DNA from: Pararhizobium arenae
GTDB taxonomy: Bacteria > Pseudomonadota > Alphaproteobacteria > Rhizobiales > Rhizobiaceae
DNA length: 64,000 nucleotides
Direction of reading: 5' to 3'
Assembly: GCF_001931685.1 (NCBI RefSeq)
Contig: NZ_MOOY01000009.1
Span: 110,071-174,070, forward strand
Shown here: in pieces, positions 8,092-16,902 of the stretch
How positions within the stretch are numbered: the first letter of the stretch is position 1
How the letters are laid out: each line of letters begins with the position of its first letter
Translations under genes and position numbers: made by a program
Notes under the pieces: model-generated
Seen by the model: the letters and a program-made list of their open reading frames with translations, nothing else
The model's database searches: none
What the model was told of the DNA's origin: nothing

Positions 8092-9156
8092 TCAGACCGC
8101 CGCTGCGATCGCAGCACGCACGGCCTGCTCGTCCATGTCATGCAAACCGATGACGACGAGGCGGGTGCCGCGGGTTTCACCGGCCGCCCAGGCGCGATCG
8201 AAATACTGGTCGATACGGCTGCCGACAGCCTGGATCAGCAGGCGCATCGGCTTGCCCGGCACATCGGCGAAGCCCTTGATGCGCAGGATGTCGTGGGCGG
8301 CGATCACGTCCTTCAGACGTTCGATGAAGGCCGCCGGATCGGCGATCGCCCCGAGCTCGACGACAAAGCTGTCGAATTCGTCGTGATCGTGTTCCTCGCC
8401 GTTTTCATGTTCCAGCTCGTGGTGAGACTTGCGGTTGGCAATATCATTTTCGGTTCCGACGCCGAGGCCGAGCAGCACGGCGGCGGAAACCTCGCCATTC
8501 TTCGCCTCGATCATCGCCGGCTTGCGGTGGGTGCGGCTCTCCACTTCCTTGCGCACGAAGGCAAGACCGGTCGAATCGAGCAGATCGGTCTTGTTGAGCA
8601 CAATGAGGTCGGCGGCGGTTAGCTGGTCTTCGAACAGTTCCTCGATCGGGCTCTCGTGATCGAGATTGTCGTCTTCGACACGCAGCGCATCGACCTTGTC
8701 GTGATCATCGGCAAAGCGACCGGCGGCAACAGCGGCGCTGTCGACAACGGTAATGACGCCATCGACCGTGACCTGGGTGCGGATATCCGGCCAGTTGAAG
8801 GCGGCGATGAGCGGCTGCGGCAAGGCGAGGCCCGAGGTTTCGATGACAATGTGGTCCGGGCGACCGTCACGCTCGAGCAACTTTGTCATGGTCGGGATGA
8901 AGTCGTCGGCGACAGTGCAGCAGATGCAGCCATTGGTGAGCTCGATGATGTCGTCCTCGCTGCAGGCTTCGGCGCCGCAGCCCTTCAGCACGTCACCATC
9001 GACGCCGAGATCGCCGAATTCGTTGATGATGAGGGCGATGCGGCGGCCCTGCGCATTTTCCAGTATGTTGCGGATCATCGTCGTCTTGCCGGCACCGAGG
9101 AAGCCGGTGATGACGGTGGCCGGGATTTTCCCGTGAGCGGCATTCGAATTGGACAT
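8092..9156 (-). CDS. cobW: CobW, cobalamin-cluster metal GTPase (G3E family)
   Basis: CobW is a G3E P-loop GTPase thought to deliver cobalt to the cobaltochelatase. The 354-residue protein has the Walker A GFLGAGKTT (18-26), the metal-binding GCICC motif (76-80), NKTD for guanine recognition (188-191) and a His/Asp/Glu-rich stretch (about 245-260) that may bind metal. The C-terminal CobW_C domain includes ILRIKGFADVPGKP. I chose the ATG at 9156, which has an AAGGG before it and lies 2 nt beyond the cobP stop. A frame extension to 9213 overlaps cobP and is unlikely. Confidence 0.95.
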   Translation of the reverse strand: MSNSNAAHGKIPATVITGFLGAGKTTMIRNILENAQGRRIALIINEFGDLGVDGDVLKGCGAEACSEDDIIELTNGCICCTVADDFIPTMTKLLERDGRPDHIVIETSGLALPQPLIAAFNWPDIRTQVTVDGVITVVDSAAVAAGRFADDHDKVDALRVEDDNLDHESPIEELFEDQLTAADLIVLNKTDLLDSTGLAFVRKEVESRTHRKPAMIEAKNGEVSAAVLLGLGVGTENDIANRKSHHELEHENGEEHDHDEFDSFVVELGAIADPAAFIERLKDVIAAHDILRIKGFADVPGKPMRLLIQAVGSRIDQYFDRAWAAGETRGTRLVVIGLHDMDEQAVRAAIAAAV

Positions 9157-9158
9157 GA

Positions 9159-9680
9159 TCAACCCTTCATCTTCAGCGGCAATCCTGCCGCGATAAAATA
9201 CACCTCGGCGCAACGCGCCGCGACAGACTGGTGAAGCCGCCCGGCATGGTCGCGAAACTCCCGCGCCATGCGGTTTTCCGGCACGATGCCGAGACCGACT
9301 TCATTGGAAACAAAAACAACGCGGCCCCTGAGGCGCGACAGAAGATCGCCAAGACGCGCAAACTCCAACTGGATATCGCGCTCCTCAAGCATCAGGTTGG
9401 TGACCCAGAGCGTCAGACAATCGACGAGGATGGCGCAATCCGCGGCGTCGATCTCCACGAGCGCGCTCACAAGATCGACCGGCTCCTCATGGGTCGTCCA
9501 GCCATCACCGCGTTGGTCACGATGGGCGGAAATGCGCGCGCGCATCTCCTCATCCCAGGCGCGACCGGTCGCGATATAATGACGGTCGAGGCCACTTTCG
9601 GTGACGAGCTTTTCCGCGAAAGAGGATTTGCCGGAGCGGGCGCCGCCGAGCACCAGCACAGGACCTAGAGGGGATGTCAT
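9159..9680 (-). CDS. cobP: Bifunctional adenosylcobinamide kinase / phosphate guanylyltransferase
   Basis: CobP (CobU in enterics) phosphorylates adenosylcobinamide and attaches GMP during nucleotide-loop assembly. The protein begins with [17 protein letters not shown], the P-loop being GGARSGKS at 12-19. It has the [17 protein letters not shown] segment, [14 protein letters not shown], and [20 protein letters not shown] near the end. The length of 173 residues from the ATG at 9680 matches the family; a GTG at 9701 would add 7 residues but lacks an evident ribosome-binding site. It is the first gene after the cobalamin riboswitch and leads the cobP-cobW-cobN-cobO run. Confidence 0.93.
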   Translation of the reverse strand: MTSPLGPVLVLGGARSGKSSFAEKLVTESGLDRHYIATGRAWDEEMRARISAHRDQRGDGWTTHEEPVDLVSALVEIDAADCAILVDCLTLWVTNLMLEERDIQLEFARLGDLLSRLRGRVVFVSNEVGLGIVPENRMAREFRDHAGRLHQSVAARCAEVYFIAAGLPLKMKG

Positions 9681-9842
9681 GGCCTCGCTCAGCCCTGCCA
9701 CAACAACAGAGAGCAGATGATGCTGCCCGGCCAGCGATGAAAACCCGGCATATGCGGGTTCGTAACATTCTCAAGAGCCAAGACAACCTCCGTGCTGGCG
9801 CCGGGAGCGACACTCCCTTGTTCGGGCTCATGCCCTTTCAGA

Positions 9843-10180
9843 ATGGCAGGTCTCCTGGCTCACGGCTCTACGCATCTCAAGACGCGAACGGGCCCGCCTC
9901 GCCTTCCCGGAGGTTCTGTCGTGAAAAGGCGGACGATTCGTAGAAAAAGAGGCGTCCCACCCCGGCTGATCGCGACAGTCTCCAGTGGCTTTTCCGGTAG
10001 GGAGTTGGCGCACGCCGGCCGCACCATGCGACCGCTCCGTCCGTTTGATCCCTGCCGGATGGCGGACCCTGACCGTTCTACAGTCGCGGGGTCGGCTGCG
10101 ATGAGGATGCCCTGTTTGGGTCCATCCCGTCACATTCCCATTTACTCCCGAAACGCCCAGGCGATCCGGGAACCATCCAT
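9843..10180 (-). promoter_or_regulatory. Cobalamin (AdoCbl) riboswitch upstream of cobP
   Basis: Read on the minus strand, this leader has the conserved cobalamin-riboswitch blocks in order. They are a GGTTCCCGG/CGGGA stem near 10150-10178, a GGGAATG segment, the CCCCGCGACTGTA block, the B12 box AGCCACTGG at 9982-9990, and the distal GTGAGCCAGGAGACCTGCC at 9845-9863. The aptamer is longer than the usual ~200 nt, which suggests extended peripheral stems. About 160 nt separate it from cobP, enough for an expression platform. By family knowledge, adenosylcobalamin would lower expression of the cobP-W-N-O genes. Confidence 0.93.
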
Positions 10181-10287
10181 GGCCGATGATTAGGCTTTCG
10201 GTTGGAATGTGTCAATCAAAGCGCTATGTCCCGCCACAAACATGAAGGCTCCCGAGAGCCCTCCTTCGTGCCGCCTGTGTAGAACCG

Positions 10288-12093
10288 ATGAAAATACCGA
10301 TGCGTGTTCCCAAATTAGACCTGCGCCGACTGGGTTTCCTGTCCGTACTCCTTGATGTCGGTCGCATGCGGGCCTTCGCCCGGCGCAGCGAAATCGGTCT
10401 TGTGGCCGCGGGCTTCATCGTCGGGATCACCTCCGGGCTGGCTGTGTCCCTGATGAGCTGGATTTCGAGTGGCCTGCACCAACTGGTCTTCGGAATCGGC
10501 GACGACCAGCGTCTCAGTTCCACCGATTTCGGCGCGGACCGCACCGTGCTGCTGGCGCCCATTCTCGGAGGGCTGGTTCTTGGCCTCGTGCTGTTCATCC
10601 TGCAACGCTGGCGCAAGCGGCCGATCGTCGACCCGATCGAAGCCAACGCCCTCCATGGTGGCCGCCTTTCCCTAACGGACAGCATCATCGTCGCGGTCCA
10701 GAACCTCATTTCCAACGGCTTCGGCGCATCTGTCGGCCTGGAAGCCGGCTATACGCAGCTCGCTTCAGGCTTTGCTTCGAAGATCGGCGTTCTGTTGCAA
10801 CTGCGGCGATCGGACCTTCGCACCCTGCTCGGATGCGGCGCGGCCGGCGCGATCGCCGCCGCCTTCAACGCCCCGCTTACCGGCGCATTCTACGCCTTCG
10901 AGCTGATCATCGGCTCCTACACGATCGTTTCGCTGACGCCGGTCGTCGTTTCGGCTCTGGTCGCCAATATCGTTGCGCAGAACCTGTCGAGCGGCGACTT
11001 CACGATCGATGTCGGCTCGTTCGGCTCTGTCATGACCGCGGATTACCCGCCCGCGCTTCTTTTGGGAGCCTTGTGCGCGGCCATGGGCATTCTGATCATG
11101 AAAGGCGTTTCGCTCACTGAGGAAGTAGCCCGCAAAAGCGCCATCCCCTCCGTCCTGCGGCCCGCGCTGGGCGGAATCGTCGTCGGATTGCTGGCGATCG
11201 TGTCACCGCAGGTCCTGTCCGCGGGTCACGGCGCGCTTCATCTCAATCTCTCGCACGAAACCACCATCCCCATGCTGATCGGATTGTTGCTGCTGAAATC
11301 CGTCGCTTCCGCCGTTTCCATCGGCTCGGGCTTCAGGGGCGGCCTGTTCTTTGCTTCGCTGTTCATGGGGGCGCTGCTCGGAAAACTCTTTGCCTACAGC
11401 GCACCCTATATTTTTGCCAGCGCGACATTGACTCCGGTCATCTACGCGGTGGTCGGCATGAGCGCGCTTGCGGTCGCGGTCATTGGCGGCCCGCTGACGA
11501 TGACATTCCTGGCGCTGGAGATCACCGGCGACTTTCCGATCACCGTGCTGGTGCTCGCCGCGGTGATCACCTCCTCGCTGGTCGTGCGCACCACCTTCGG
11601 CTACTCCTTCGCCACATGGCGCTTCCATCTGCGCGGCGAAAGCATCCGCAGCGCCCATGACGTCGGCTGGATCAGGAACCTGACCGTCAATCGCCTGATG
11701 CGAACGGATGTGAGGACGGCAAGGTCGGACCTCACTCTCGAAGCGTTCCGACAGGAATTTCCCCTCGGCTCAACCCAGCGGGTCGTGATTGTCGACAAGG
11801 ACAACCGCTATATCGGGCTCGTTCAGGTCCATGACGTCTACGCCAACCCGACCGAGGAAAAGGCGGAGACAAGCCTTACCTCCTTCGTCAGGCTGGGCAA
11901 TGATTTCCTGCAGCCGACCATGAACGCGAAGCAGGCGGTCTCGCTCTTCGACAAGACGGAAAGCGACGCACTGGCAGTGGTCAACAATCTCGTCGAGCGC
12001 CGCGTCATCGGCTTGCTGACGGAGGCGCACACGCTTCGCCGCTACAGCGAAGAACTGGACCGCCGGCGGCGCGAGGCCTCCGGGGAAATATAG
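10288..12093 (+). CDS. CLC-type chloride channel/antiporter with C-terminal CBS domains
   Basis: The 601-residue membrane protein has the CLC fold over about residues 30-440 and a cytoplasmic CBS pair after about 465 (VNRLMRTDVRTARSDLTLEA; VVIVDKDNRYIGLVQVHDVY). The helix-F region reads GFGASVGLEAGYTQ, so the gating glutamate appears kept while the usual GREGP is changed. The later GxFxP motif reads GSGFRGGLFFAS, with the proline replaced. It may transport chloride or another anion. The gene starts downstream of the riboswitch region, is transcribed away from it, and converges on cobQ with a 4-nt gap. No functional link to cobalamin is evident. Confidence 0.88.
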   Translation: MKIPMRVPKLDLRRLGFLSVLLDVGRMRAFARRSEIGLVAAGFIVGITSGLAVSLMSWISSGLHQLVFGIGDDQRLSSTDFGADRTVLLAPILGGLVLGLVLFILQRWRKRPIVDPIEANALHGGRLSLTDSIIVAVQNLISNGFGASVGLEAGYTQLASGFASKIGVLLQLRRSDLRTLLGCGAAGAIAAAFNAPLTGAFYAFELIIGSYTIVSLTPVVVSALVANIVAQNLSSGDFTIDVGSFGSVMTADYPPALLLGALCAAMGILIMKGVSLTEEVARKSAIPSVLRPALGGIVVGLLAIVSPQVLSAGHGALHLNLSHETTIPMLIGLLLLKSVASAVSIGSGFRGGLFFASLFMGALLGKLFAYSAPYIFASATLTPVIYAVVGMSALAVAVIGGPLTMTFLALEITGDFPITVLVLAAVITSSLVVRTTFGYSFATWRFHLRGESIRSAHDVGWIRNLTVNRLMRTDVRTARSDLTLEAFRQEFPLGSTQRVVIVDKDNRYIGLVQVHDVYANPTEEKAETSLTSFVRLGNDFLQPTMNAKQAVSLFDKTESDALAVVNNLVERRVIGLLTEAHTLRRYSEELDRRRREASGEI

Positions 12094-12097
12094 GGTT

Positions 12098-13555
12098 TCA
12101 ACGCGACAGCAGTCGATCCAGCCAGCGTGGGTCGAGAACGGCTTCCAGTTCCGAGGCGACGTCGTCAAGCGCCGTGTCCACGGACTGCCGATAGTTCGAA
12201 CCACCGCCTTCGATGCCGAAGCCGCGCAGCAGCGCAGCGCGATAGGCGTCGCTCGTGAACAGGCCATGCAGGTAGGTGCCTGAAATGCGGCCGTCGGCGG
12301 AGACCGCCCCATCGGGACGCCCGTCGATCAGCACGGCCGGACGCTGGGTGTCGATACCGGTCGTGCGGCCAAGGTGGATTTCATAGCCGCTCAGTGCCAC
12401 ATCATAGAGGGCAGACCATGCGCTGGAGTTTCGCACCGTCTTTTCCGGCGCCATCTCCGTCTCCACCGAAAGCAGGCCGAGGCCCTGGACCTCGCGAACC
12501 GTCCCCTCGATGCCGAGCGGATCGCTAACCCTTTCGCCCAGCATCTGATAGCCGCCACATATGCCGATGACGTGGCCCCCACGGCGGATGTGGGCGTCGA
12601 GATCGCGGTCCCAGCCCTGCGCTCGAAAATCGGCGAGATCGGCGATGGTCGCCTTGGAGCCGGGAATGACGACCAGCCCGGCATCCGCCGGCAAACGTTC
12701 ACCCGGACGCACGAAGACGAGATCGACCTCCGGCTCGGCGGCCAGCGGATCGAGGTCGTCGAAATTGGCAATGCGGGCGAGAACCGGAACCGCAACCTTA
12801 AGCGCCGCCGCCTTGCCGCGCGCCAGGCGTTCGAGCGCGACAGAATCCTCTGCCGGAAGACGAGCGGCGGCCTTCAGCCACGGCACGACCCCAAAACATG
12901 GCCAACCCGTGAAGTCTTTGATCGCCGCAAGGCCACTGTCGAAAAGCGACACGTCGCCCCGAAACTTGTTGATCAAATAACCTGTGATCATGCGCCGGTC
13001 TTCGTCAGGCAGGATAGCATGGGTGCCGACCAGCGAGGCGATGACCCCGCCCCGGTCGATGTCGCCGACCAGCACGACCGGAACATTGGCCCTGACAGCA
13101 AATCCCATATTGGCGATATCGCCGGCCCGCAGGTTGATCTCCGCTGGAGACCCCGCCCCTTCGACGACGACAAGATCGGTACCGGCGCTAATCGTCTCGA
13201 AGCTTTCCATGACGGCGCCCATCAGCTTCGGCTTCAGAGCCTGATAGTCCCGCCCCCTGGCCGCACCCGCCACCTGTCCCTGCACGATAATCTGGCTGCC
13301 CGTTTCCGATTGCGGCTTCAGGAGCACGGGGTTCATGTGTACCGATGACGGAACGCGGGCGGCCAGAGACTGCAACCATTGCGCCCTGCCGATCTCGCCT
13401 CCATCGTCGGAAACCGCGGCGTTGTTCGACATATTTTGAGGTTTGAAGGGCGCGACCTTGAGGCCGCGGTTGGAAGCCAGCCGGCAAAGGCCCGCAACGA
13501 GTACCGTTTTTCCGACATCGGAGCCGGTTCCCTGAAGCATGATCGATCTGGTCAT
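12098..13555 (-). CDS. cobQ: Cobyric acid synthase (adenosylcobyrinic acid a,c-diamide amidase)
   Basis: CobQ amidates carboxylates b, d, e and g of adenosylcobyrinic acid a,c-diamide using glutamine and ATP. The 485-residue protein starts with the P-loop-like GTGSDVGKT (9-17), contains [10 protein letters not shown] and [15 protein letters not shown], and ends in a class I amidotransferase domain. That domain has the nucleophile Cys333 in [11 protein letters not shown] and a catalytic His430 in YLHGLF. I chose the ATG at 13555 because AGGAAAA precedes it at good spacing; the frame is open to 13585. It is monocistronic here and convergent with the CLC gene. Confidence 0.95.
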   Translation of the reverse strand: MTRSIMLQGTGSDVGKTVLVAGLCRLASNRGLKVAPFKPQNMSNNAAVSDDGGEIGRAQWLQSLAARVPSSVHMNPVLLKPQSETGSQIIVQGQVAGAARGRDYQALKPKLMGAVMESFETISAGTDLVVVEGAGSPAEINLRAGDIANMGFAVRANVPVVLVGDIDRGGVIASLVGTHAILPDEDRRMITGYLINKFRGDVSLFDSGLAAIKDFTGWPCFGVVPWLKAAARLPAEDSVALERLARGKAAALKVAVPVLARIANFDDLDPLAAEPEVDLVFVRPGERLPADAGLVVIPGSKATIADLADFRAQGWDRDLDAHIRRGGHVIGICGGYQMLGERVSDPLGIEGTVREVQGLGLLSVETEMAPEKTVRNSSAWSALYDVALSGYEIHLGRTTGIDTQRPAVLIDGRPDGAVSADGRISGTYLHGLFTSDAYRAALLRGFGIEGGGSNYRQSVDTALDDVASELEAVLDPRWLDRLLSR

Positions 13556-13667
13556 GACTATTTTCCTAGCATCGAAGCGCAACACTGAAAAGCCATGCTT
13601 TGCCGCAATTTAGCCCGCATTTCTTGGGTCGCGGTGGTGCAAATTCGGGCAGCCCTGCCCACGAGAT

Positions 13668-13682
13668 ATGCAATGTTTGCAT
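13668..13682. promoter_or_regulatory. Perfect inverted repeat between cobQ and a small gene
   Basis: ATGCAA-TGT-TTGCAT is a perfect 6-bp inverted repeat with a 3-nt spacer, sited in the divergent region 113 bp before cobQ and about 120 bp before the small gene at 13804. It has the size and form of a repressor or activator half-site pair. I do not know the regulator. Confidence 0.3.
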
Positions 13683-13803
13683 GGTGTTCAGAAAGCGACA
13701 TCAAGCGGCGAATTTGATCTCGATTTTCCCCTCGGCTGAGCGTATATCCGCGCCATCGAAATCACACGGGCGCATTCGCCCGCCACCCAGGGTTCAAACT
13801 GCC

Positions 13804-13947
13804 ATGCTGTTCATCTTCTCCAAGCCCAACTTCGTCCAGATCGCATGGAACGCATGCGCACCGCGTAGCCAGTCGCGCGTGCGCAACACCGAGATGTCGG
13901 CACCGCTGGGTCCGTTGGGCTTTGTGCGCACCCGCAGCGTCGGCTGA
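13804..13947 (+). CDS. Small conserved-looking protein, 47 residues, unknown function
   Basis: A 47-residue frame begins MLFIFSKPNFVQIAWNAC and ends PLGPLGFVRTRSVG. It has a hydrophobic start, a basic middle and no recognised domain. A strong hairpin followed by a T-rich run sits about 30 nt after its stop, which supports a separate short transcript ending there. No strong ribosome-binding site is visible before the ATG. It could be a small protein, a leader peptide or part of a regulatory RNA. I do not recognise a family. Confidence 0.4.
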   Translation: MLFIFSKPNFVQIAWNACAPRSQSRVRNTEMSAPLGPLGFVRTRSVG

Positions 13948-13978
13948 TCGCACGCACACCCCTCTCCCAAGTGAACTT

Positions 13979-14016
13979 ATGCCGTATCTCGCAGCCGAGA
14001 TGCGGCATTTTCTTTT
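13979..14016 (+). terminator. Rho-independent terminator after the 47-residue gene
   Basis: The arms ATGCCGTATCTCG and CGAGATGCGGCAT pair almost perfectly around a CAGC loop and are followed by TTTCTTTT. This is a canonical terminator for a plus-strand transcript. Confidence 0.8.
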
Positions 14017-14728
14017 GATGGCAGCGACAATCTTGAGTTGGCACATTGTGACAGGCGCCTGAACGCGAAAACCGCACGTCCGGGTTCGGAAACGTGCGGC
14101 TTGCCAAAAGTACGCATGGCTTGGCGATCTCTCGCCAGCACACCGTCCGGGACGCAATACCTGATCCGGCCGGGCAGCGAGTGTCCCCCGCCGCACGAAG
14201 ACAATTAGCCTGACAGGGTTACCGGATCGTTATTAAGAGCGTCGTCGCACGATAAAATACGGCTTTTTTGATTTTTTTTCGCAAAGACCAAAAAATCTGG
14301 CGAGGACGCATATGGGACACAATCCGCCTACAATGAAACAGGCAAAGCAACGAGATTGTGAACCAGCCGCAAAATTACGCCCGACCGCCGGGCTTTTGCC
14401 CAATTTTTCGGCCCCACTGTTATAATTCAACAACTTGCACGCGCCCTTTGCCGGCGTTTTCGTAGACATTGTCACGAGGGCGCAGCGTGTGGCGGTTGAT
14501 TTCTGCTGCGGAATACTTAGGCTGACTTTCGACGGCAAGAAGAGAAAGGCGCGCAGCACTTCCGCGCGACCATAAAGAGTATCTCCGAGGTCGTCGCAGG
14601 GGTGAATGACCAACCCTTTGCCGGTTGGCATCGACTGCAGCAGACCATGCAATTGGGCGACCGGGACATGCAGTATCCCGACCCTGCCCGGTGTTCGATC
14701 ACTGCATTAAGACTGGGAGGTCTTAAAC
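14017..14728. other. Long region without a clear gene, upstream of the betaine-type binding protein
   Basis: About 700 bp with no frame I would call a gene; a minus-strand open frame at 14233-14652 has no sensible composition. A hairpin at 14072-14100 (CCGCACGT paired with ACGTGCGG) has a TTTT run on the minus-strand side and could end a minus-strand transcript. The region is AT-richer than its surroundings around 14240-14300. A promoter for the gene at 14729 is expected here, and the ribosome-binding site GGGAGG at its end is clear. Confidence 0.45.
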
Positions 14729-15727
14729 ATGAAGAAGCTCCTCGCTTCCACTTTTCTCGCCGCTGGCCTCTATGCGATTGCCGGATCGGCACAGGCCGCA
14801 GACTGCGGTGACGTCAGCATCGCGGAAATGAACTGGGCTTCGGCAGGCGTAGCAGCGCAAGTCGACAAGTTCGTTCTCGAAAATGGCTATGGCTGCACCG
14901 TGACGCTCGTCACCGGCGACACAATGCCGACCTTCACCTCGATGAACGAGAAGGCAGAGCCGGACGTTGCGCCGGAATTCTGGGTCAACTCCGTTCGCAC
15001 CGCGCTTGATGCGGCAATCGCCGAAGGTCGCCTGATCCAGGCCGCGCCGCTGCTTTCCGAAGGCGGTGTCGAAGGCTGGTGGATTCCGAAGTTCCTTGCC
15101 GATGCCCATCCGGACATCAAGACCGTTCAGGATGCGCTGAAGCACCCCGAGCTGTTCCCGGCGCCGGAAGACGCTTCCAAGGCTGCGGTTCATAACTGCC
15201 CGTCGGGCTGGAACTGCCAGGTTTCGACCGCCAACCTCTACAAGGCGACAGAAGCCGAGAAGGCCGGCTTCGAGCTGGTCGACACCGGCTCGGCTGCGGG
15301 CCTCGACGGCTCGATCGCCAACGCCTTCGAGAAGAAGACCGGCTGGCTCGGCTACTACTGGGCTCCGACGGCTATCCTCGGCAAGTACGAGATGACGAAG
15401 CTTTCCTTCGGCGTCGAGCACAACAAGGCGGACTGGGACGCCTGCACCGCGGTTCCGGATTGCGCCGCACCGAAGGTCAATTCCTATCCGACTTCGGATG
15501 TCTACACTGTTGTCACCAAGGCATTCTCCGAAAAGGCCGGCGTTGCCATGGACTACATGAAGACCCGCCAGTGGGATAACGGCACGGTGGGCAAGGTTCT
15601 CGCCTGGATGGACGAAAACCAGGGCACCAACGAGGATGCAGCCAAGCACTTCCTCGAAACCTACCCGGATATGTGGACCAAGTGGGTCGCTCCGGATGTC
15701 GCCGAGAAGATCAAGGCCGCTCTTTAA
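14729..15727 (+). CDS. ABC transporter substrate-binding protein, glycine betaine/quaternary amine type (OpuAC/ProX-like)
   Basis: The 332-residue periplasmic protein has a signal peptide cleaved after AQA (about residue 23). The mature part is of the OpuAC family: aromatic residues of the kind that cage a trimethylammonium group (for example Trp36 in EMNWASAG, and EGWWIPKF, LGYYWAP) and cysteines including a CPSGWNC pair. It differs from the ChoX sequence I recall from Sinorhizobium, so the substrate is better stated as betaine, choline or a related compound. GGGAGG precedes the ATG. A terminator hairpin follows directly, then the permease and ATPase genes. Confidence 0.85.
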   Translation: MKKLLASTFLAAGLYAIAGSAQAADCGDVSIAEMNWASAGVAAQVDKFVLENGYGCTVTLVTGDTMPTFTSMNEKAEPDVAPEFWVNSVRTALDAAIAEGRLIQAAPLLSEGGVEGWWIPKFLADAHPDIKTVQDALKHPELFPAPEDASKAAVHNCPSGWNCQVSTANLYKATEAEKAGFELVDTGSAAGLDGSIANAFEKKTGWLGYYWAPTAILGKYEMTKLSFGVEHNKADWDACTAVPDCAAPKVNSYPTSDVYTVVTKAFSEKAGVAMDYMKTRQWDNGTVGKVLAWMDENQGTNEDAAKHFLETYPDMWTKWVAPDVAEKIKAAL

Positions 15728-15734
15728 TATAGGA

Positions 15735-15766
15735 GACCGGCCGGGCTTGCCTGGCCGGTCTTTTTT
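15735..15766 (+). terminator. Strong terminator between binding-protein and permease genes
   Basis: GACCGGCC pairs with GGCCGGTC around a 10-nt loop, followed by six T. A terminator inside an ABC operon usually leaves the binding protein more abundant than the membrane parts. Alternatively the permease and ATPase have their own promoter in the 227 bp that follow. Confidence 0.85.
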
Positions 15767-15993
15767 GATGCGCGGCGTAAAACAATCAGGCCTTGTCGGT
15801 ATTTTTACCGTCACGAAAAGGCAAACGTCGCAAACCGGGCATAACGCCGCGGCGGATCATGTCAAAACAGTGACCGCACGCAGGGAGCGCCAAGATTCCC
15901 AGTGCCCGTCGGATGCAGTCCAGGTCGATGCGATCCTGATCGCCGAGACCGGAGCAAACGGCCAATAACTTCCGGTAGACAAAGGGGACAGGA

Positions 15994-16902
15994 ATGGCAC
16001 TTTGCGAAGTATTGCCAGGATTTCTATGTAAATTTCCCGCCTTCAGCGACAACTCGATCCGCATGGCGCGCAAGAGCATCGATGACGGCTTCAAGGCACT
16101 CGTCAGAAGCTATATCGACATCATCGATGCGGCCGTGCAGCCGTTGCAGGTGTTCCTGAATTTTCTGGAACGTCTTTTCGTCACGTCGCCCTGGCCGATC
16201 ATTCTTCTTGCCATGCTTGCGATCGTCTACTTCGGCAGCCGCAACATCCGCATCACCATCGGCACCGCTCTGTCGATGCTGGCTATCGGCCTGCTCGGGC
16301 TGTGGAACGACACGATGGTCACGCTGGCGATGGTGACGGTCTGTACCTTCATCGCCATCATCATCGGCATTCCGATCGGCATCCTGATGGCCCGCTCGGA
16401 CCGCGTCCAGTCCTTCGTCAATCCGGTCCTCGACGTCATGCAGACGATGCCGAGCTTCGTCTATCTGATACCGGTCGTGATGATTTTCGGCATCGGCAAG
16501 GTGCCGGGCCTGATTGCGGTGGTGATCTACGCCGTCCCGCCGATGATCCGCCTCACCAATCTCGGCATCCGCCTCGTCGACAAGGAAGTGCTCGAAGCCG
16601 CCGATGCCTTCGGCTCCTCCAGCTGGCAGCGACTGAAGAACGTGCAGATACCACTTGCCCTTCCCACCATCATGGCCGGCATCAACCAGACGATCATGAT
16701 GTCTCTGGCGATGGTCGTCGTTGCCTCGATGGTCGGCGTCGGCGGTCTCGGCAAGAACGTGCTGCAGGCGATCAACAACCAGTTCTTCACCGTCGGCTTC
16801 CTCAACGGCTTTGCGCTCGTAGCGATCGCCATCATTTTCGACCGCACCAGCCAGGCTTACGGTCGCCGGCTGCAGAAGCACTCGGAGGTCATCCATGGCT
16901 AG
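15994..16902 (+). CDS. ABC transporter permease, betaine/quaternary amine type (ProW-like)
   Basis: The 302-residue protein has a soluble N-terminal part followed by about six or seven membrane helices. The inner-membrane permease signature is present: EAADAFGSSSWQRLKNVQIPLALPT contains the EAA loop that docks the ATPase. DVMQTMPSFVYLIPVVMIFGIG is typical of ProW/OpuAB proteins. AAAGGGGA precedes the ATG at 15994 by about 6 nt. The 3' end overlaps the ATPase gene by 8 nt. Together with the preceding binding protein and following ATPase it forms a complete importer. Confidence 0.92.
   Translation: MALCEVLPGFLCKFPAFSDNSIRMARKSIDDGFKALVRSYIDIIDAAVQPLQVFLNFLERLFVTSPWPIILLAMLAIVYFGSRNIRITIGTALSMLAIGLLGLWNDTMVTLAMVTVCTFIAIIIGIPIGILMARSDRVQSFVNPVLDVMQTMPSFVYLIPVVMIFGIGKVPGLIAVVIYAVPPMIRLTNLGIRLVDKEVLEAADAFGSSSWQRLKNVQIPLALPTIMAGINQTIMMSLAMVVVASMVGVGGLGKNVLQAINNQFFTVGFLNGFALVAIAIIFDRTSQAYGRRLQKHSEVIHG

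Noticed and set aside
14233-14652. A 139-residue minus-strand open frame
   Set aside because: No ribosome-binding site, odd composition and no recognisable domain. It is probably chance in an AT-richer gap.
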